From Gilichinskyi gelida (GTDB lineage: Bacteria > Acidobacteriota > Thermoanaerobaculia > Gp7-AA8): a DNA stretch of 64,000 nt. The stretch is taken from contig JBBPII010000015.1 in NCBI GenBank assembly GCA_038040385.1, positions 86,164 through 150,163 on the forward strand, read 5' to 3'. Under the pieces are notes generated by a model that worked only from the letters and a program-made list of their open reading frames with translations, was not told where the DNA came from and did not search any database. How positions within the stretch are numbered: position 1 is the first letter of the stretch; each line of letters starts with the position of its first letter. Made by a program: the position numbers and the translations under genes. Shown in pieces: positions 17,057 to 27,120 of this stretch.

Positions 17057-17737
17057 ATGAACCTGCGCTTTTTCGCCGACGTCGACCTCGCGTCCGGCGC
17101 AACGGTCGAACTGACGTCCGACGAGCGCCACCACGCGCGCGTAGTCCGCGTGCGCGACGGCGAGGAGGTGGAGGTCTTCAACGGCCGCGGCGCAGGATTC
17201 TTCGGCATCTACCAAAACGACGCCATCCGTCTCACCACCCCCGCACCCGATCGCGAGTCGCCGGTCGCCGTGCATCTGGCCATGGCCATCATCCAGCTCG
17301 AGAAGTTCGAGCTGGTCCTCCAGAAGGCCACGGAGCTCGGCGTCCGCTCGATCATCCCCATGGTGACCGAGCGCGTCGAGGTGCGCCCGGAGCGCTACCG
17401 CGGCAAACAGGAACGGTGGCGCAAGATCATCTTCGAGGCGGTCAAGCAGTCGGGACGCAAGCGGATCCCCGAGCTCGAAGAACCCGTGGAATTCAAAGAC
17501 GTGATCGCCCGCGAAGGCCTGAAAATCGTATTCGACGCCGACGCTCCAGCAACCCAGTCACCCAGCAACCCAGCCACCCTTCTCATCGGTCCCGAAGGCG
17601 GCTTCAGCGACGACGAGCTGCAAGCGGCGCGCGATCGCGGCTGCGCATTCGACCGGCTCGGGCCCCGCCGGCTGCGCGCGGAAACGGCGGCCATCGTGGC
17701 CGCCGCAATCATCACTGCGCGATGTGGCGGGTTTTGA
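17057..17737 (+). CDS. rsmE: 16S rRNA (uracil-1498-N3)-methyltransferase
   Basis: This is a 226-aa SPOUT methyltransferase that modifies U1498 of 16S rRNA using SAM. The N-terminal PUA-like part (MNLRFFADVD, DERHHARVVRVRDG) and the C-terminal knot with LLIGPEGGFSDDE and LGPRRLRAETA are clear. Residues about 163-174 (PATQSPSNPATL) come from a short repeat (17547-17579) read in frame just before the knot. It lies 16 bp upstream of gltA and may be cotranscribed. Confidence 0.93.
   Translation: MNLRFFADVDLASGATVELTSDERHHARVVRVRDGEEVEVFNGRGAGFFGIYQNDAIRLTTPAPDRESPVAVHLAMAIIQLEKFELVLQKATELGVRSIIPMVTERVEVRPERYRGKQERWRKIIFEAVKQSGRKRIPELEEPVEFKDVIAREGLKIVFDADAPATQSPSNPATLLIGPEGGFSDDELQAARDRGCAFDRLGPRRLRAETAAIVAAAIITARCGGF
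17547..17579 (+). repeat. Family J repeat (CAGCAACCCAG) inside rsmE
   Basis: Tandem CAGCAACCCAG-like units are read in frame within rsmE. Similar units occur at 38153-38190 inside a membrane protein gene. Confidence 0.6.
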
Positions 17738-17753
17738 TAGGCTTGCGCGCCCG

Positions 17754-19043
<1,290 letters not shown>

Positions 19044-19050
19044 CGCTGGG

Positions 19051-19165
19051 GGTTGCGAGGTTGCGGGGTTTCGGGGTTGCGCGGTTGCGCAGCGCCCAAG
19101 GCTAATAGCGCGAGCACCGCGAAACCCCGCAACCGCGAAACCTCGCAACCCCGCAACGCAACCCC
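19051..19165. repeat. Family D repeat (GGTTGCGGGG) after gltA
   Basis: A run of GGTTGCGRGG units faces the inverse CCGCAACC units around a short core. It begins just after the gltA stop and could form a long hairpin terminator. Related copies: 20154-20226, 22861-22938, 35622-35700, 42151-42227, 52068-52143 and 60346-60441. Confidence 0.8.
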
Positions 19166-19226
19166 GCGGGAATGCGTCCCCCCGCCGCTCCGTTCATCCC
19201 GTTGCCGGTACCCGGAAAGGTTTCTC

Positions 19227-20153
19227 GTGAACGCTTCCGGATACAAAATCGTCTCGCTTCTCCTCCTCTCTCTCGCCCTTCCACTCGCCGCGCAGGTCAA
19301 TGACACCTACGTCATTCCGGCGGTCGCCAATTCCCAGGGGGGATTCGGCACGCGGTGGATGACGCAGCTCAGCATCTTCAACCCGCAGCTCGACTATCCG
19401 CTCCACGTCAGCGTGTCGTACCTCCCGACGGGCGGCGGCAACGGTCTGGAAGCGATTATCACCGTCCCGGCAAACAGCGTGGCCTTCACCGACAACGCCC
19501 TGCTGGAGATCTTCAACCGCGTCGGCGGCGGCGCGTTCATCATCGCCACGTTCCCCGAGGACAATCCGGGCGTGCCGAATGACACGATCTCGCGCGCGTT
19601 CCTGGTGACCAGCAACACCTTCACCAAGCAGTCGGACGGCGGCACGATGGGGCAGACCATTCCCGGCGTCTGGGCCGGCCTGCAGGATTACGCGAGCGAC
19701 GGCATCAGCGCCATCTCCCACGGCCTGCGACAGCTCTCGGCCTTCGGCTGGCGGACGAACTTCGGCGCGGTGAACCTCGGCAGTTCGCCGGTGAACGTCC
19801 GGGTCCGCATTTACAACCGAAGCGGCGGCACGCTGGTGAAGGATCAGCTCTACCGCATCGGCGCGCAGGCCCACGGACAGTGGAGCCTCCCGGTGGAAGT
19901 GGATCAGGGATCCATCGAGTTCTTCGTCGACGATCCGTCGAAGAATGCCGTGGTCTTCACGTACACCTCCACCCTCGACCGCTACACCAACGATCCGATG
20001 TACCAGACGCCGACGCTCCTGGCGTCGGCGAAGTTCCTCTTCGGCAAAAAGGCCATCGTCGAGCCGACGGCCATCGGCAAGAAGATCACGCTCGAGCAGG
20101 CGCGCGCCGTGCGCGCGGCAATGACGCCCATCGGGCACGTGGAGCTGAAGTAG
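19227..20153 (+). CDS. Secreted protein of unknown function
   Basis: This is a 308-aa protein. GTG 19227 is well supported: GGAAAGG lies 7 nt upstream and the N-terminus becomes a signal peptide ending in PLAAQ. The mature part is rich in beta-type segments (VIPAVANSQGGFGTRWMTQL, FGAVNLGSSPVNVRVRIYNRSG), resembling secreted proteins of acidobacteria with Ig-like or repeated beta domains. I do not recognise a named family. It stands alone between two family D repeats. Confidence 0.75.
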   Translation: MNASGYKIVSLLLLSLALPLAAQVNDTYVIPAVANSQGGFGTRWMTQLSIFNPQLDYPLHVSVSYLPTGGGNGLEAIITVPANSVAFTDNALLEIFNRVGGGAFIIATFPEDNPGVPNDTISRAFLVTSNTFTKQSDGGTMGQTIPGVWAGLQDYASDGISAISHGLRQLSAFGWRTNFGAVNLGSSPVNVRVRIYNRSGGTLVKDQLYRIGAQAHGQWSLPVEVDQGSIEFFVDDPSKNAVVFTYTSTLDRYTNDPMYQTPTLLASAKFLFGKKAIVEPTAIGKKITLEQARAVRAAMTPIGHVELK

Positions 20154-20226
20154 CGGGGTTGCGGGGTCTCGTGGTCTCGGGGCCCCGCCCAGTCCGCAAC
20201 TCCGAGACCGCGAGACCCCGCAACCC
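20154..20226. repeat. Family D repeat between secreted protein gene and purC
   Basis: GGGGTTGCGGGGTCTCG faces CGAGACCCCGCAACCC with an inner GGTCTCGG/CCGAGACC-type pairing. It starts directly after the upstream stop codon and ends 4 bp before the purC -10-like box. Confidence 0.8.
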
Positions 20227-20230
20227 TGAA

Positions 20231-20236
20231 TAGAAT
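20231..20236 (+). promoter_or_regulatory. -10-like box of purC
   Basis: TAGAAT lies 9 nt before the purC ATG. The extended string TAGAATGCGCG is shared with the trxB promoter region. No -35 or Shine-Dalgarno sequence is evident. Confidence 0.45.
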
Positions 20237-20245
20237 GCGCGTTCG

Positions 20246-21130
20246 ATGAGCAACGCGCTGACAACCACCGCCCTCCCCCTACCTCTCGCCCGCCGCGGCA
20301 AGGTGCGCGACGTCTACGACCTCGGCGACTCGTTCCTCTTCGTGGCCACCGACCGCATCTCCGCCTTCGACGTCGTCCTCTCCCCCGGCATCCCCGACAA
20401 GGGAAAGATCCTCAATCAGATCTCCATCTTCTGGTTCCGCCGCTTCCGCGACGTCGAGAACCACCTGCTGGAGACGGAGTTCGAGAAGTTCCCGGCCGAG
20501 GTGCGGGCGCATCCGGAGCTGCGCGGCCGGAGCGTGATCGTCAAGAAGTGCCGGGTGGTGCCGGTCGAATGCGTGGCGCGCGGCTACCTGGTCGGATCGG
20601 GACTGAAGGAGTATCGCGAGAGCGGCACGGTTTGCAGCATCCGGCTCGAGCCGGGGCTGACCACGGCGAGCAAACTGCGCGAGCCGATCTTCACGCCGGC
20701 GACGAAGGAGGAGTCGGGCCACGACATCAACATCTCCTTCGAGCGGATGAGCGAGATCGTCGGCGGCGACCTCGCGCGCGAGCTGCGCGACCTCACGCTG
20801 CGGCTCTACATCCAGGCGGCGGACTACGCCGCGTCGCGCGGGATCATCATCGCCGACACGAAGTTCGAGTTCGGCATCCGCGACGGCAAGACGGTGTGGA
20901 TCGACGAGGCGCTGACGCCCGATTCCTCACGGTTCTGGCCCGCCGATCAGTACAAGGTCGGCAGCAACCCGCCCTCGTACGACAAGCAGTTCGTGCGCGA
21001 CTGGCTGGAGACGACAGGCTGGGACAAGAACCCGCCCGCACCGGAGCTGCCGCCTGAGGTGGTGGCGAAGACGCGCGAGAAGTACATCGACGCGTTTCGG
21101 CTGCTCACCGGGAGTGAGCCGGATATCTAA
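20246..21130 (+). CDS. purC: SAICAR synthetase (phosphoribosylaminoimidazole-succinocarboxamide synthase)
   Basis: This 294-aa enzyme joins aspartate to CAIR using ATP in purine biosynthesis. Hallmarks are RRGKVRDVYDLGD at the N-terminus, ATDRISAFDVVL, PVECVARGYLVGSGLKEY, ADTKFEFG and DEALTPDSSRFWP. Length and motifs agree with the eukaryote-like/long PurC group. It converges with the hydrolase gene, overlapping it by 4 bp. Confidence 0.97.
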   Translation: MSNALTTTALPLPLARRGKVRDVYDLGDSFLFVATDRISAFDVVLSPGIPDKGKILNQISIFWFRRFRDVENHLLETEFEKFPAEVRAHPELRGRSVIVKKCRVVPVECVARGYLVGSGLKEYRESGTVCSIRLEPGLTTASKLREPIFTPATKEESGHDINISFERMSEIVGGDLARELRDLTLRLYIQAADYAASRGIIIADTKFEFGIRDGKTVWIDEALTPDSSRFWPADQYKVGSNPPSYDKQFVRDWLETTGWDKNPPAPELPPEVVAKTREKYIDAFRLLTGSEPDI

Positions 21131-22488
21131 GGCGACTTGATCGCCACCGCGATGTTGTTCCGCGAGCCGCCGGTCCACTTGAAGTCGATGTTGAATCGAT
21201 AGACGTCGTTTGACGCATTGTGGTGAAGGCTGGCGCGGCCGAGCCTGAAGATCGCGCGGCGCCCTCCTTTGAACGGGATTGGGATCTGCGCGCCGTTGAT
21301 CTTCGCCACCGCGATGCAGTCGGGCAGCGGTGAGCCGTCGGATGCCTGGGCCGTCATCCGGATGGTCACCGGTGAGTCGAAGTCGAGCGCTTCGTCGGCA
21401 TCGGCCGCCGCCGCGATGAGCTCCTTGCGCGGTGCGTCCTCCAGAACTTCGCGCATCACCTGTTGCACGGCGATCGATTCCCACATGTGTGCGTGGAGAT
21501 CGGGGATGGGATCGGCAACGAACGCGCCGATGGGAACCACGATGGTGCGGGTGTTCACGCCGGTGATCCACGACGCCGAGACAAGCGGCACGGTGCCGTC
21601 GCCGAAATCCTTGTCGGGCGGGAGAAAGTGCACGTCGTTCGGGGTGAGCACCGCCGCCGGCCAGGTCGGCCCGCCCCAGGCGACCACGTTGGTCAGAGGC
21701 AGCGCTCCGAAATCCGGCGAGCGCGCGCCGAGGCGGGTGTTCGCGGCATCGGCGAGCGGCTGCGCATACGCCGCGCGACCCGCCTTGAACCACGATGTGT
21801 CGACGGCCGCTCCGGCCGCCTTTCCGTCGAGTCCGTGAACGAGTTGCACGCCGGCCATCGGCGTGCGGGCCGGATCGGGCGGGAACAGGTCGTATGCGGC
21901 CTGCATGTGGCCGATCAGATTCGCCCCTTCATCCTCGGTGATGAGCTTCAAGCCGAGAATCGATTGCGAGACTCCGGCGTGGACGGCGAAAAGCGCTTCG
22001 AGGGTGCCGCACCACGCGCCGCCGAACGCGAGCACCTCGCTGATCGAGGCGGCCAGCTCCGGATGCGCCGCCAGAAACGCGCGGAAGACCAGGACGCCGG
22101 TCGAATGGATGATCGGCACCACCTTGCGAGGTGCGAAGCCACGGATGGCATCGGCGACCGCGTTCAGCGTGACAGGCGCGTCGACGCCGAGGCGCCAGTC
22201 CCAGCCGATGGGCGCGAAATCGACGCTCGGTGCGTCCGGGACGATGGTGTAGCCGATTCGCTGCAGGATGTCGTACAGCGACTGCGCCTGTTTCGCGATG
22301 CCGAGGACCGTACGGATCGGCGGGCCGGCGACGAGATTGCCGGGGATGTTCAGCATCTCGGTGAAGAATGCCTGCTTGCGCGCGGAGTCCAGCAGCGTGC
22401 CCGGAGACGGCGGAAAGACCACGCGATTTCCGTTGCGCAGCTCGCTGGCCGGAAAGCCGGGAATGAAGAGGACTGGTTTGAGGGCCAT
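21127..22488 (-). CDS. LCAT-like alpha/beta hydrolase (lipase/acyltransferase)
   Basis: This is a 453-aa protein with the lecithin:cholesterol acyltransferase-like plan. FIPGFPASEL near the N-terminus forms the oxyanion region, the nucleophile elbow is atypical (IIHSTGV, Ser129 where GHSxG is usual), Asp is in DFGDGTVPL and His in DLHAHMWES. There is no clear signal peptide. The C-terminal ~110 residues form a separate beta-type region. The substrate is unknown. It is the last gene of the minus-strand run from pyrR and lies 12 bp after queF. Confidence 0.72.
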   Translation of the reverse strand: MALKPVLFIPGFPASELRNGNRVVFPPSPGTLLDSARKQAFFTEMLNIPGNLVAGPPIRTVLGIAKQAQSLYDILQRIGYTIVPDAPSVDFAPIGWDWRLGVDAPVTLNAVADAIRGFAPRKVVPIIHSTGVLVFRAFLAAHPELAASISEVLAFGGAWCGTLEALFAVHAGVSQSILGLKLITEDEGANLIGHMQAAYDLFPPDPARTPMAGVQLVHGLDGKAAGAAVDTSWFKAGRAAYAQPLADAANTRLGARSPDFGALPLTNVVAWGGPTWPAAVLTPNDVHFLPPDKDFGDGTVPLVSASWITGVNTRTIVVPIGAFVADPIPDLHAHMWESIAVQQVMREVLEDAPRKELIAAAADADEALDFDSPVTIRMTAQASDGSPLPDCIAVAKINGAQIPIPFKGGRRAIFRLGRASLHHNASNDVYRFNIDFKWTGGSRNNIAVAIKSP

Positions 22489-22500
22489 GGACGCCTCCGA

Positions 22501-22860
22501 CTATTTCGGCTTGCGGTGCTCCACCTTCACCACGGTCTTGATCCCGCCCCGAACGTAGAAGTCGCCCTCCACCGTCAGAGACCGCGGCGCGAGCGCGGCG
22601 ACCAGATCGTCCGCGATGCGGTTGGTGACCGCCTCGTGGAACGCGCCTTCGTCGCGATACGACCATAGATACAGCTTCAGCGACTTCAGCTCCACGCACT
22701 TCTGATCGGGGACGTAGCGGATGCGGATGGTGGCGAAGTCCGGCTGCGCCGTCATCGGGCAGAGGCAGGTGAATTCAGGCGCCTCGAAGGCGATTTCGTA
22801 ATCGCGCTCCGGATTGGGATTGGGGAACGTTTCGAGCGTCTTCGACGGCTTGGTAGGCAT
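22501..22860 (-). CDS. queF: NADPH-dependent 7-cyano-7-deazaguanine reductase
   Basis: This is a 119-aa unimodular (type I) QueF, which reduces preQ0 to preQ1 in queuosine biosynthesis. The catalytic Cys lies in FTCLCPMT, followed by QPDFATI, and the QueF signature is seen as ELKSLKLYLWSYRDEG. The conserved His is in FHEAVTNRI. No other queuosine gene is visible nearby. A family D repeat abuts the ATG. Confidence 0.95.
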   Translation of the reverse strand: MPTKPSKTLETFPNPNPERDYEIAFEAPEFTCLCPMTAQPDFATIRIRYVPDQKCVELKSLKLYLWSYRDEGAFHEAVTNRIADDLVAALAPRSLTVEGDFYVRGGIKTVVKVEHRKPK

Positions 22861-22938
22861 GGTTGCGGAGTTGCGCGGTTACGCGGTTGCGCGGTCACGC
22901 CCGCCCCGCAACCGCGAGACCGCGCAACCTCGCAACCT
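22861..22938. repeat. Family D repeat between pilT-like gene and queF
   Basis: GGTTGCGGAGTTGCGCGG faces CCGCGCAACCTCGCAACC. It fills nearly the whole gap between the two minus-strand genes and overlaps the stop region of the PilT-like gene. Confidence 0.8.
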
Positions 22939-24386
22939 CATCGTTTCACCCCCCCCGCCGCCATCAGCTTCTGATTCAGCTCCTTGATGCGCTCCTGGAG
23001 CTGGGCGATCTTGGCCTGCGCGTCGGCGCGGAGGCGGTCGTTCTCGCCGCGCATGCGGGCGATCTCCTCGTCGAACTGGCCGCGCGAAGACTGTTGCTGG
23101 GTGATCTGCTGGCGGATGAGGTCGACGTCGTGGCGGAGATTCTCGATCTCCTCGTCCTTGTCGGCGATGCGCTGCCGCCACTGCACTTCCTGCTCTTCAT
23201 AGAGCCGCTTGATGTCCATCAGCTCGGTGATCTGCGAGAAATCCGAATAGCTCGGAGCCATGTCTCCCCCTTCGCGTACCCGCTCCTCGATCTGCGGGAA
23301 GAGCTTGCGCAGCTTGAGCGACAGATCGTCGGGGTCGCTCGACAGCTCCATCGCGTCGCGATACGTGATCCTTTGATGCGCCAGAAGTGCGATGAGCGAC
23401 TGGTTCATCGACTGCATCCGGTACAGGCCGACCGAGCTCTCCATCGCCTCGAGGATGTCCTTGGTCGTGCCGTCCTCGATCATCTTCGCGATCTGCGGCG
23501 AGGTCTTCATGATCTCCACCGCCGCGGTCAGCGTCCCCTCGGTGGTCTTGATCAGCTTCAGCGAGGCGATGCCGCGCAGGACCAGCGCGAGCTGGGCGCG
23601 GATCTGCTTGTGCTGCTCGGCGGGGAAGCAGTCGATGATGCGGTCGATGGTCTGTGCCGCGTTGTTGGTGTGGAGAGTGGAGAACACCAGGTGCCCGGTC
23701 TCCGATGCGGTGAGCACGGTCTGGATGGTCTCCACGTCACGCATCTCGCCGACCATGATGACGTCGGGGTCCTGCCGCATAGCGTTGCGCAGCGCTTCCC
23801 TGAAGTTCGGAGTGTCGGTGCCCACCTCGCGCTGGGAGATCGCCGCGGTCTTGTCGATGAAGAGGAACTCGATGGGGTCTTCGATGGTGACGATGTGCAG
23901 CGGCTCGTGCTCGGCGATGTCCGAGATCATCGCCGCCAGGGTGGTCGACTTCCCCGATCCGGTCGGTCCGGTGACCAGCACCAGGCCGTCGGGGATCCGC
24001 GACAGCTCGCGGATGGCCATCGGCATCTCGAGCTGGTCGAGGGTCTGCACCTGGATGGGAATCCGGCGGAAGACCGCGCCGACCGTGCCGCGCTGCATGT
24101 AGAGGTTTGCCCGGAAACGCGCCACGCCCGGTACGCCGTAGCCGAAGTCGACCGACTGCAGCGCGTCGAACTTCTCCTTCTGGACCCGGTTGAGCACCGG
24201 CAGCAGCATCCGCTCCAGATCGGCCGGCTTGAGCGGCTCGGTCTTCACCGGCACCAGCTTCCCGCGGATGCGGATCAGCGGCGGACGCATCGGCTTCAGG
24301 TGAAGGTCCGACGCCTCCTGCTTCGCCATGTAGATCAACAGGTCGTTGAGGGAAATGGCGGTCTGTTGTGGGGGGGCTGCGGTCAC
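22938..24386 (-). CDS. PilT/PilU-like ATPase with C-terminal coiled coil
   Basis: This is a 482-aa protein. Residues 1-355 form a standard twitching-motility ATPase: ASDLHLK, RGTVGAVFRRIP, Walker A GPTGSGKST, Asp box, Walker B-like DVIMVGEMRD, and the His box STLHTNNA. Typical PilT is about 345-370 aa; here another ~110 residues follow, the last ~90 being heptad-rich, charged coiled coil (RIADKDEEIENLRHDVDLI, MRGENDRLRADAQAKIAQ). The GTG start at 24386 sits 7 nt after TATAAT. It would retract type IV pili; the tail might give partner binding. No other pil gene is in the window. Confidence 0.9.
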   Translation of the reverse strand: MTAAPPQQTAISLNDLLIYMAKQEASDLHLKPMRPPLIRIRGKLVPVKTEPLKPADLERMLLPVLNRVQKEKFDALQSVDFGYGVPGVARFRANLYMQRGTVGAVFRRIPIQVQTLDQLEMPMAIRELSRIPDGLVLVTGPTGSGKSTTLAAMISDIAEHEPLHIVTIEDPIEFLFIDKTAAISQREVGTDTPNFREALRNAMRQDPDVIMVGEMRDVETIQTVLTASETGHLVFSTLHTNNAAQTIDRIIDCFPAEQHKQIRAQLALVLRGIASLKLIKTTEGTLTAAVEIMKTSPQIAKMIEDGTTKDILEAMESSVGLYRMQSMNQSLIALLAHQRITYRDAMELSSDPDDLSLKLRKLFPQIEERVREGGDMAPSYSDFSQITELMDIKRLYEEQEVQWRQRIADKDEEIENLRHDVDLIRQQITQQQSSRGQFDEEIARMRGENDRLRADAQAKIAQLQERIKELNQKLMAAGGVKR

Positions 24387-24393
24387 GGCCGAG

Positions 24394-24399
24394 ATTATA
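24394..24399 (-). promoter_or_regulatory. -10 box of pilT-like gene
   Basis: A perfect TATAAT on the minus strand, 7 nt before the GTG start, predicts a transcript starting at or next to the start codon. It is directly downstream of the family G repeat. Confidence 0.55.
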
Positions 24400-24404
24400 A
24401 GTGC

Positions 24405-24467
24405 GTAGGGGCGCGCGGCAGCGCGCCCGCGGCTCCGGAGTGCCGGGCGCGCTGCTGCGCGCCCCTA
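24405..24467. repeat. Family G inverted repeat
   Basis: GTAGGGGCGCGCGGCAGCGC faces its near-complement ending in GCGCGCCCCTAC. The outermost TAG of its right end is the stop codon of the response regulator (24465-24467). Confidence 0.85.
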
Positions 24468-24839
24468 CTTCCGCATCACCGAATCCAGAATCATCAGAAA
24501 GGCTTCCTGCTGCTTCGCCTCCGTCTTCTGAATGACTGCGATGGTTTCGCCGATGCGGAACCGCTGGTGCAGCTCGTCGGCGGAATGCGACGAGGTGACC
24601 ACGATCTGACGCGGCGATAGGCCCTTCTGCCGCGCATAGTCGACGAACTTCTTCCCGTCCATCCCCGGCATCTCCAGGTCGACGATGAGGAGGTCGATCG
24701 ACGCCTCGATCTTCGGCAACGCGTCGTACGGGTGGCCGTAGGTCTCGACCCGCACGTTCTCCGCGTAGCGGTCGGCGATGAAGTTCGACCAGAGGTCGCG
24801 GTACGCCGGGGAGTCGTCGACGATGACGATGCGCTTCAT
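24465..24839 (-). CDS. Single-domain response regulator
   Basis: This is a 124-aa CheY-like receiver: acidic pocket VIVDDSP, phospho-acceptor Asp in LIVDLEMPGMDG (about residue 53), and the conserved Ser in VVTSSHSA. The usual Lys of the fifth strand is in IQKTEA. There is no output domain. It overlaps pyrC by 4 bp (ATGA) and precedes the PilT-like gene, so it may act on twitching motility; that link is inference. Confidence 0.88.
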   Translation of the reverse strand: MKRIVIVDDSPAYRDLWSNFIADRYAENVRVETYGHPYDALPKIEASIDLLIVDLEMPGMDGKKFVDYARQKGLSPRQIVVTSSHSADELHQRFRIGETIAVIQKTEAKQQEAFLMILDSVMRK

Positions 24840-26113
24840 CGCTTCTTCCGGGAGTATTTCACCACGCCGCCGACGATGGTGGTCACCGCCCTTCCGCGCA
24901 GCTTTTCGCCGATGAACGGCGAGTTCGTGGCCTTCGACTGGAACGGCGCCGCCACCGTCAAGGTCGCGTCGAGGTCCAGCAGGGCGACGTCGCCAGGCGC
25001 GCCGGGGGCCAGCGTGCCGCCCGGCAGGCGGAAGATCCGCGCCGGGCCGCTGGACATCAGCTCGATGAGCCGGCTCAAGCCGATCACCTTCTTGCGGACC
25101 AGCCGCTCGTGGCAGACGGCGAATGCCGTCTCCAGCCCGATCACGCCGAACGGCGCGAGGTCGAACTCGACGTTCTTCTCGTCGAAGTGATGCGGCGCGT
25201 GGTCGGTGGCGATGGCGTCGATCGTCCCGTCGGCGATGCCGGCGAGGATTGCCTCGCGATGCTCCGGCGAGCGCAGCGGCGGATTCATCTTCAGGTTGGT
25301 GGAGAACGACTGCACCGCCTCGTCGCCGAGGGCGATGTGGTGGGGAGTGACTTCGCAGGTGACGCGCACGCCGGCGGCGCGCGCGTTGCGCACGGCCTCG
25401 ACGGCACCGGCGGTGGAGAGATGCGCGATGTGGAGGTGCGCGCCGGTCACGCGCGCCAGGATGACGTCGCGCGCCACCATCGTCTCCTCCGACGCCGCCG
25501 GAATGCCGGCCATGCCGAGGAGGGTGGAGTAGAAACCTTCGTGCATCACGCCGCCTTCGTTGAGGTTGGCGTCCTCCTCGTGCGCGATGACCGGCATGCC
25601 CAGCATCCGGCAGTACTCCAGCGCCCGCCGCATGAGCTGCGCGTTGTAGACCGGATTGCCGTCGTCGCTGACCGCGACGCAACCGGCGGCGCGGAGGTCG
25701 GCGAGCTCCGCGAGCGCTTCGCCTTTGAGCCCCTTGCTCACCGCGCCGATCGGATACACCCGGCACGACCCGTTCCTGGCCGCCTCGGCGATGATCATCT
25801 CCGTCACCGCCCGCTCGTCGTTCGGCGGGGCGGTATTCGCCATGGCGCAGACCGCCGTGTAGCCCCCCGCCACCGCCGCCCGCGTGCCGGTGGCGATGGT
25901 CTCCTTGTGCTCCTGTCCCGGCTCGCGCAGGTGGGTGTGCAGATCGATGAGGCCCGGCACGACGACCAGGCCGTCGGCGTCGATGACTTCGACAGCCGCT
26001 TTGATCCGCTTGTCGACGCGAGCGATGACGCCGTCCTCGATGAGTACGTCGAGCTTCGCATCGAGGTCCTGCGAGGGATCGACGACCCGGCCGTTCTTGA
26101 TGAGCAGCTTCAT
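24836..26113 (-). CDS. pyrC: Dihydroorotase
   Basis: This is a 425-aa class I (multifunctional-type) dihydroorotase, catalysing reversible cyclisation of carbamoyl-aspartate to dihydroorotate. Zinc ligands are in DLHTHLREPG and later HEED, HIAHLST and the ATDHAPH aspartate. ATG 26113 is chosen because it overlaps the pyrB stop as ATGA; an upstream in-frame ATG at 26200 lies deep inside pyrB. Confidence 0.96.
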   Translation of the reverse strand: MKLLIKNGRVVDPSQDLDAKLDVLIEDGVIARVDKRIKAAVEVIDADGLVVVPGLIDLHTHLREPGQEHKETIATGTRAAVAGGYTAVCAMANTAPPNDERAVTEMIIAEAARNGSCRVYPIGAVSKGLKGEALAELADLRAAGCVAVSDDGNPVYNAQLMRRALEYCRMLGMPVIAHEEDANLNEGGVMHEGFYSTLLGMAGIPAASEETMVARDVILARVTGAHLHIAHLSTAGAVEAVRNARAAGVRVTCEVTPHHIALGDEAVQSFSTNLKMNPPLRSPEHREAILAGIADGTIDAIATDHAPHHFDEKNVEFDLAPFGVIGLETAFAVCHERLVRKKVIGLSRLIELMSSGPARIFRLPGGTLAPGAPGDVALLDLDATLTVAAPFQSKATNSPFIGEKLRGRAVTTIVGGVVKYSRKKR

Positions 26114-27054
26114 TCCGTCCCGTGAGCTCCGCCGAGCAGATACAAAACCGCCATCCGAACCGCCACCCCATTCGTCACCTGATTCAAGATCACCGACCAC
26201 GGCCCATCCGCCACATCCGAGGCGATCTCCACCCCGCGGTTCATCGGACCCGGGTGCATCACGATCACCCCTTCCTTGGCGCGGCGCAGGCGGTCGGGGG
26301 TGAGGCCGAAGGTGTTGTAGTACTCGCGCAGCGATGGGAACGACAGCTTCCCCTGCCGCTCGAGCTGGATGCGCAGCATCATGATCACGTCGGCGCCGTC
26401 GATGGCCGCGTCGAGCGAGTTGACCACCCGCACCCCCATCCGCTCGACCTCCACCGGCATCAGCGACGGCGGCGCGGCCAGGGTCACCTTCGCCCCCATC
26501 TTCGTCAGCAGGTGAATGTTCGAGCGCACCACGCGCGAGTGGGCGATGTCGCCGACGATGGAGACGTTCACGCCGGCCAGCCGCCCGAGGCGCTCGCGAA
26601 TGGTGAAGGCGTCGAGCAGCGCCTGGGTGGGATGCTCGTGCGCGCCGTCACCGGCGTTGATGATCGACGCGGGCAGGCGCTCGGCCAGCATCTTCGGAGC
26701 ACCGGGATACTTGTGGCGGATGACGATCATGTCCGGCGCCATGGCCATCAGGTTCTCCGCCGTGTCGATGAGCGTCTCGCCCTTCTCGACCGCCGACCCC
26801 GCGGCCGTGAAGTTCAGCGTGTCGGCGGAGAGGCGCTTCTCGGCGATCTCGAACGAGACGCGGGTGCGCGTCGAGGCTTCCATGAAGAGGTTGATGACCA
26901 GCTGCCCGCGCAGCGCCGGCACCTTCTTCACCGGCCGCTCGCTCACCTCCTTGAAACCTTCGGCGGTGTCGAGGATCAAGGTGATTTCGTCGGGGGAAAG
27001 ATGCTCGATGCCGAGGAGGTCTTTCGATTTGAGAGAGGAGGTTTCGGCGCGCAT
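26110..27054 (-). CDS. pyrB: Aspartate carbamoyltransferase, catalytic subunit
   Basis: This 314-aa enzyme condenses carbamoyl phosphate with aspartate. The carbamoyl phosphate loop is seen as FMEASTRTRVSFE, with later GDGAHEHPTQALLD and MHPGPMNRGVEI. No pyrI is present, and the neighbouring pyrC keeps its catalytic residues. It is in the pyrRBC operon order. Confidence 0.97.
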   Translation of the reverse strand: MRAETSSLKSKDLLGIEHLSPDEITLILDTAEGFKEVSERPVKKVPALRGQLVINLFMEASTRTRVSFEIAEKRLSADTLNFTAAGSAVEKGETLIDTAENLMAMAPDMIVIRHKYPGAPKMLAERLPASIINAGDGAHEHPTQALLDAFTIRERLGRLAGVNVSIVGDIAHSRVVRSNIHLLTKMGAKVTLAAPPSLMPVEVERMGVRVVNSLDAAIDGADVIMMLRIQLERQGKLSFPSLREYYNTFGLTPDRLRRAKEGVIVMHPGPMNRGVEIASDVADGPWSVILNQVTNGVAVRMAVLYLLGGAHGTE

Positions 27055-27061
27055 CTCGGGT

Positions 27062-27120
27062 TGTCAGTTGTCAGTTGTCGGTTGTCCGTTCGGCGACAAC
27101 CGACAACTGACCACCGACAA
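27062..27120. repeat. Family C variant repeat between pyrR and pyrB
   Basis: Tandem GTTGTCAGTTGTCGGTTGTC units face the inverse GACAACCGACAACTG units across a short loop. It fills the pyrR-pyrB gap and could form a hairpin in the operon mRNA. Confidence 0.8.
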
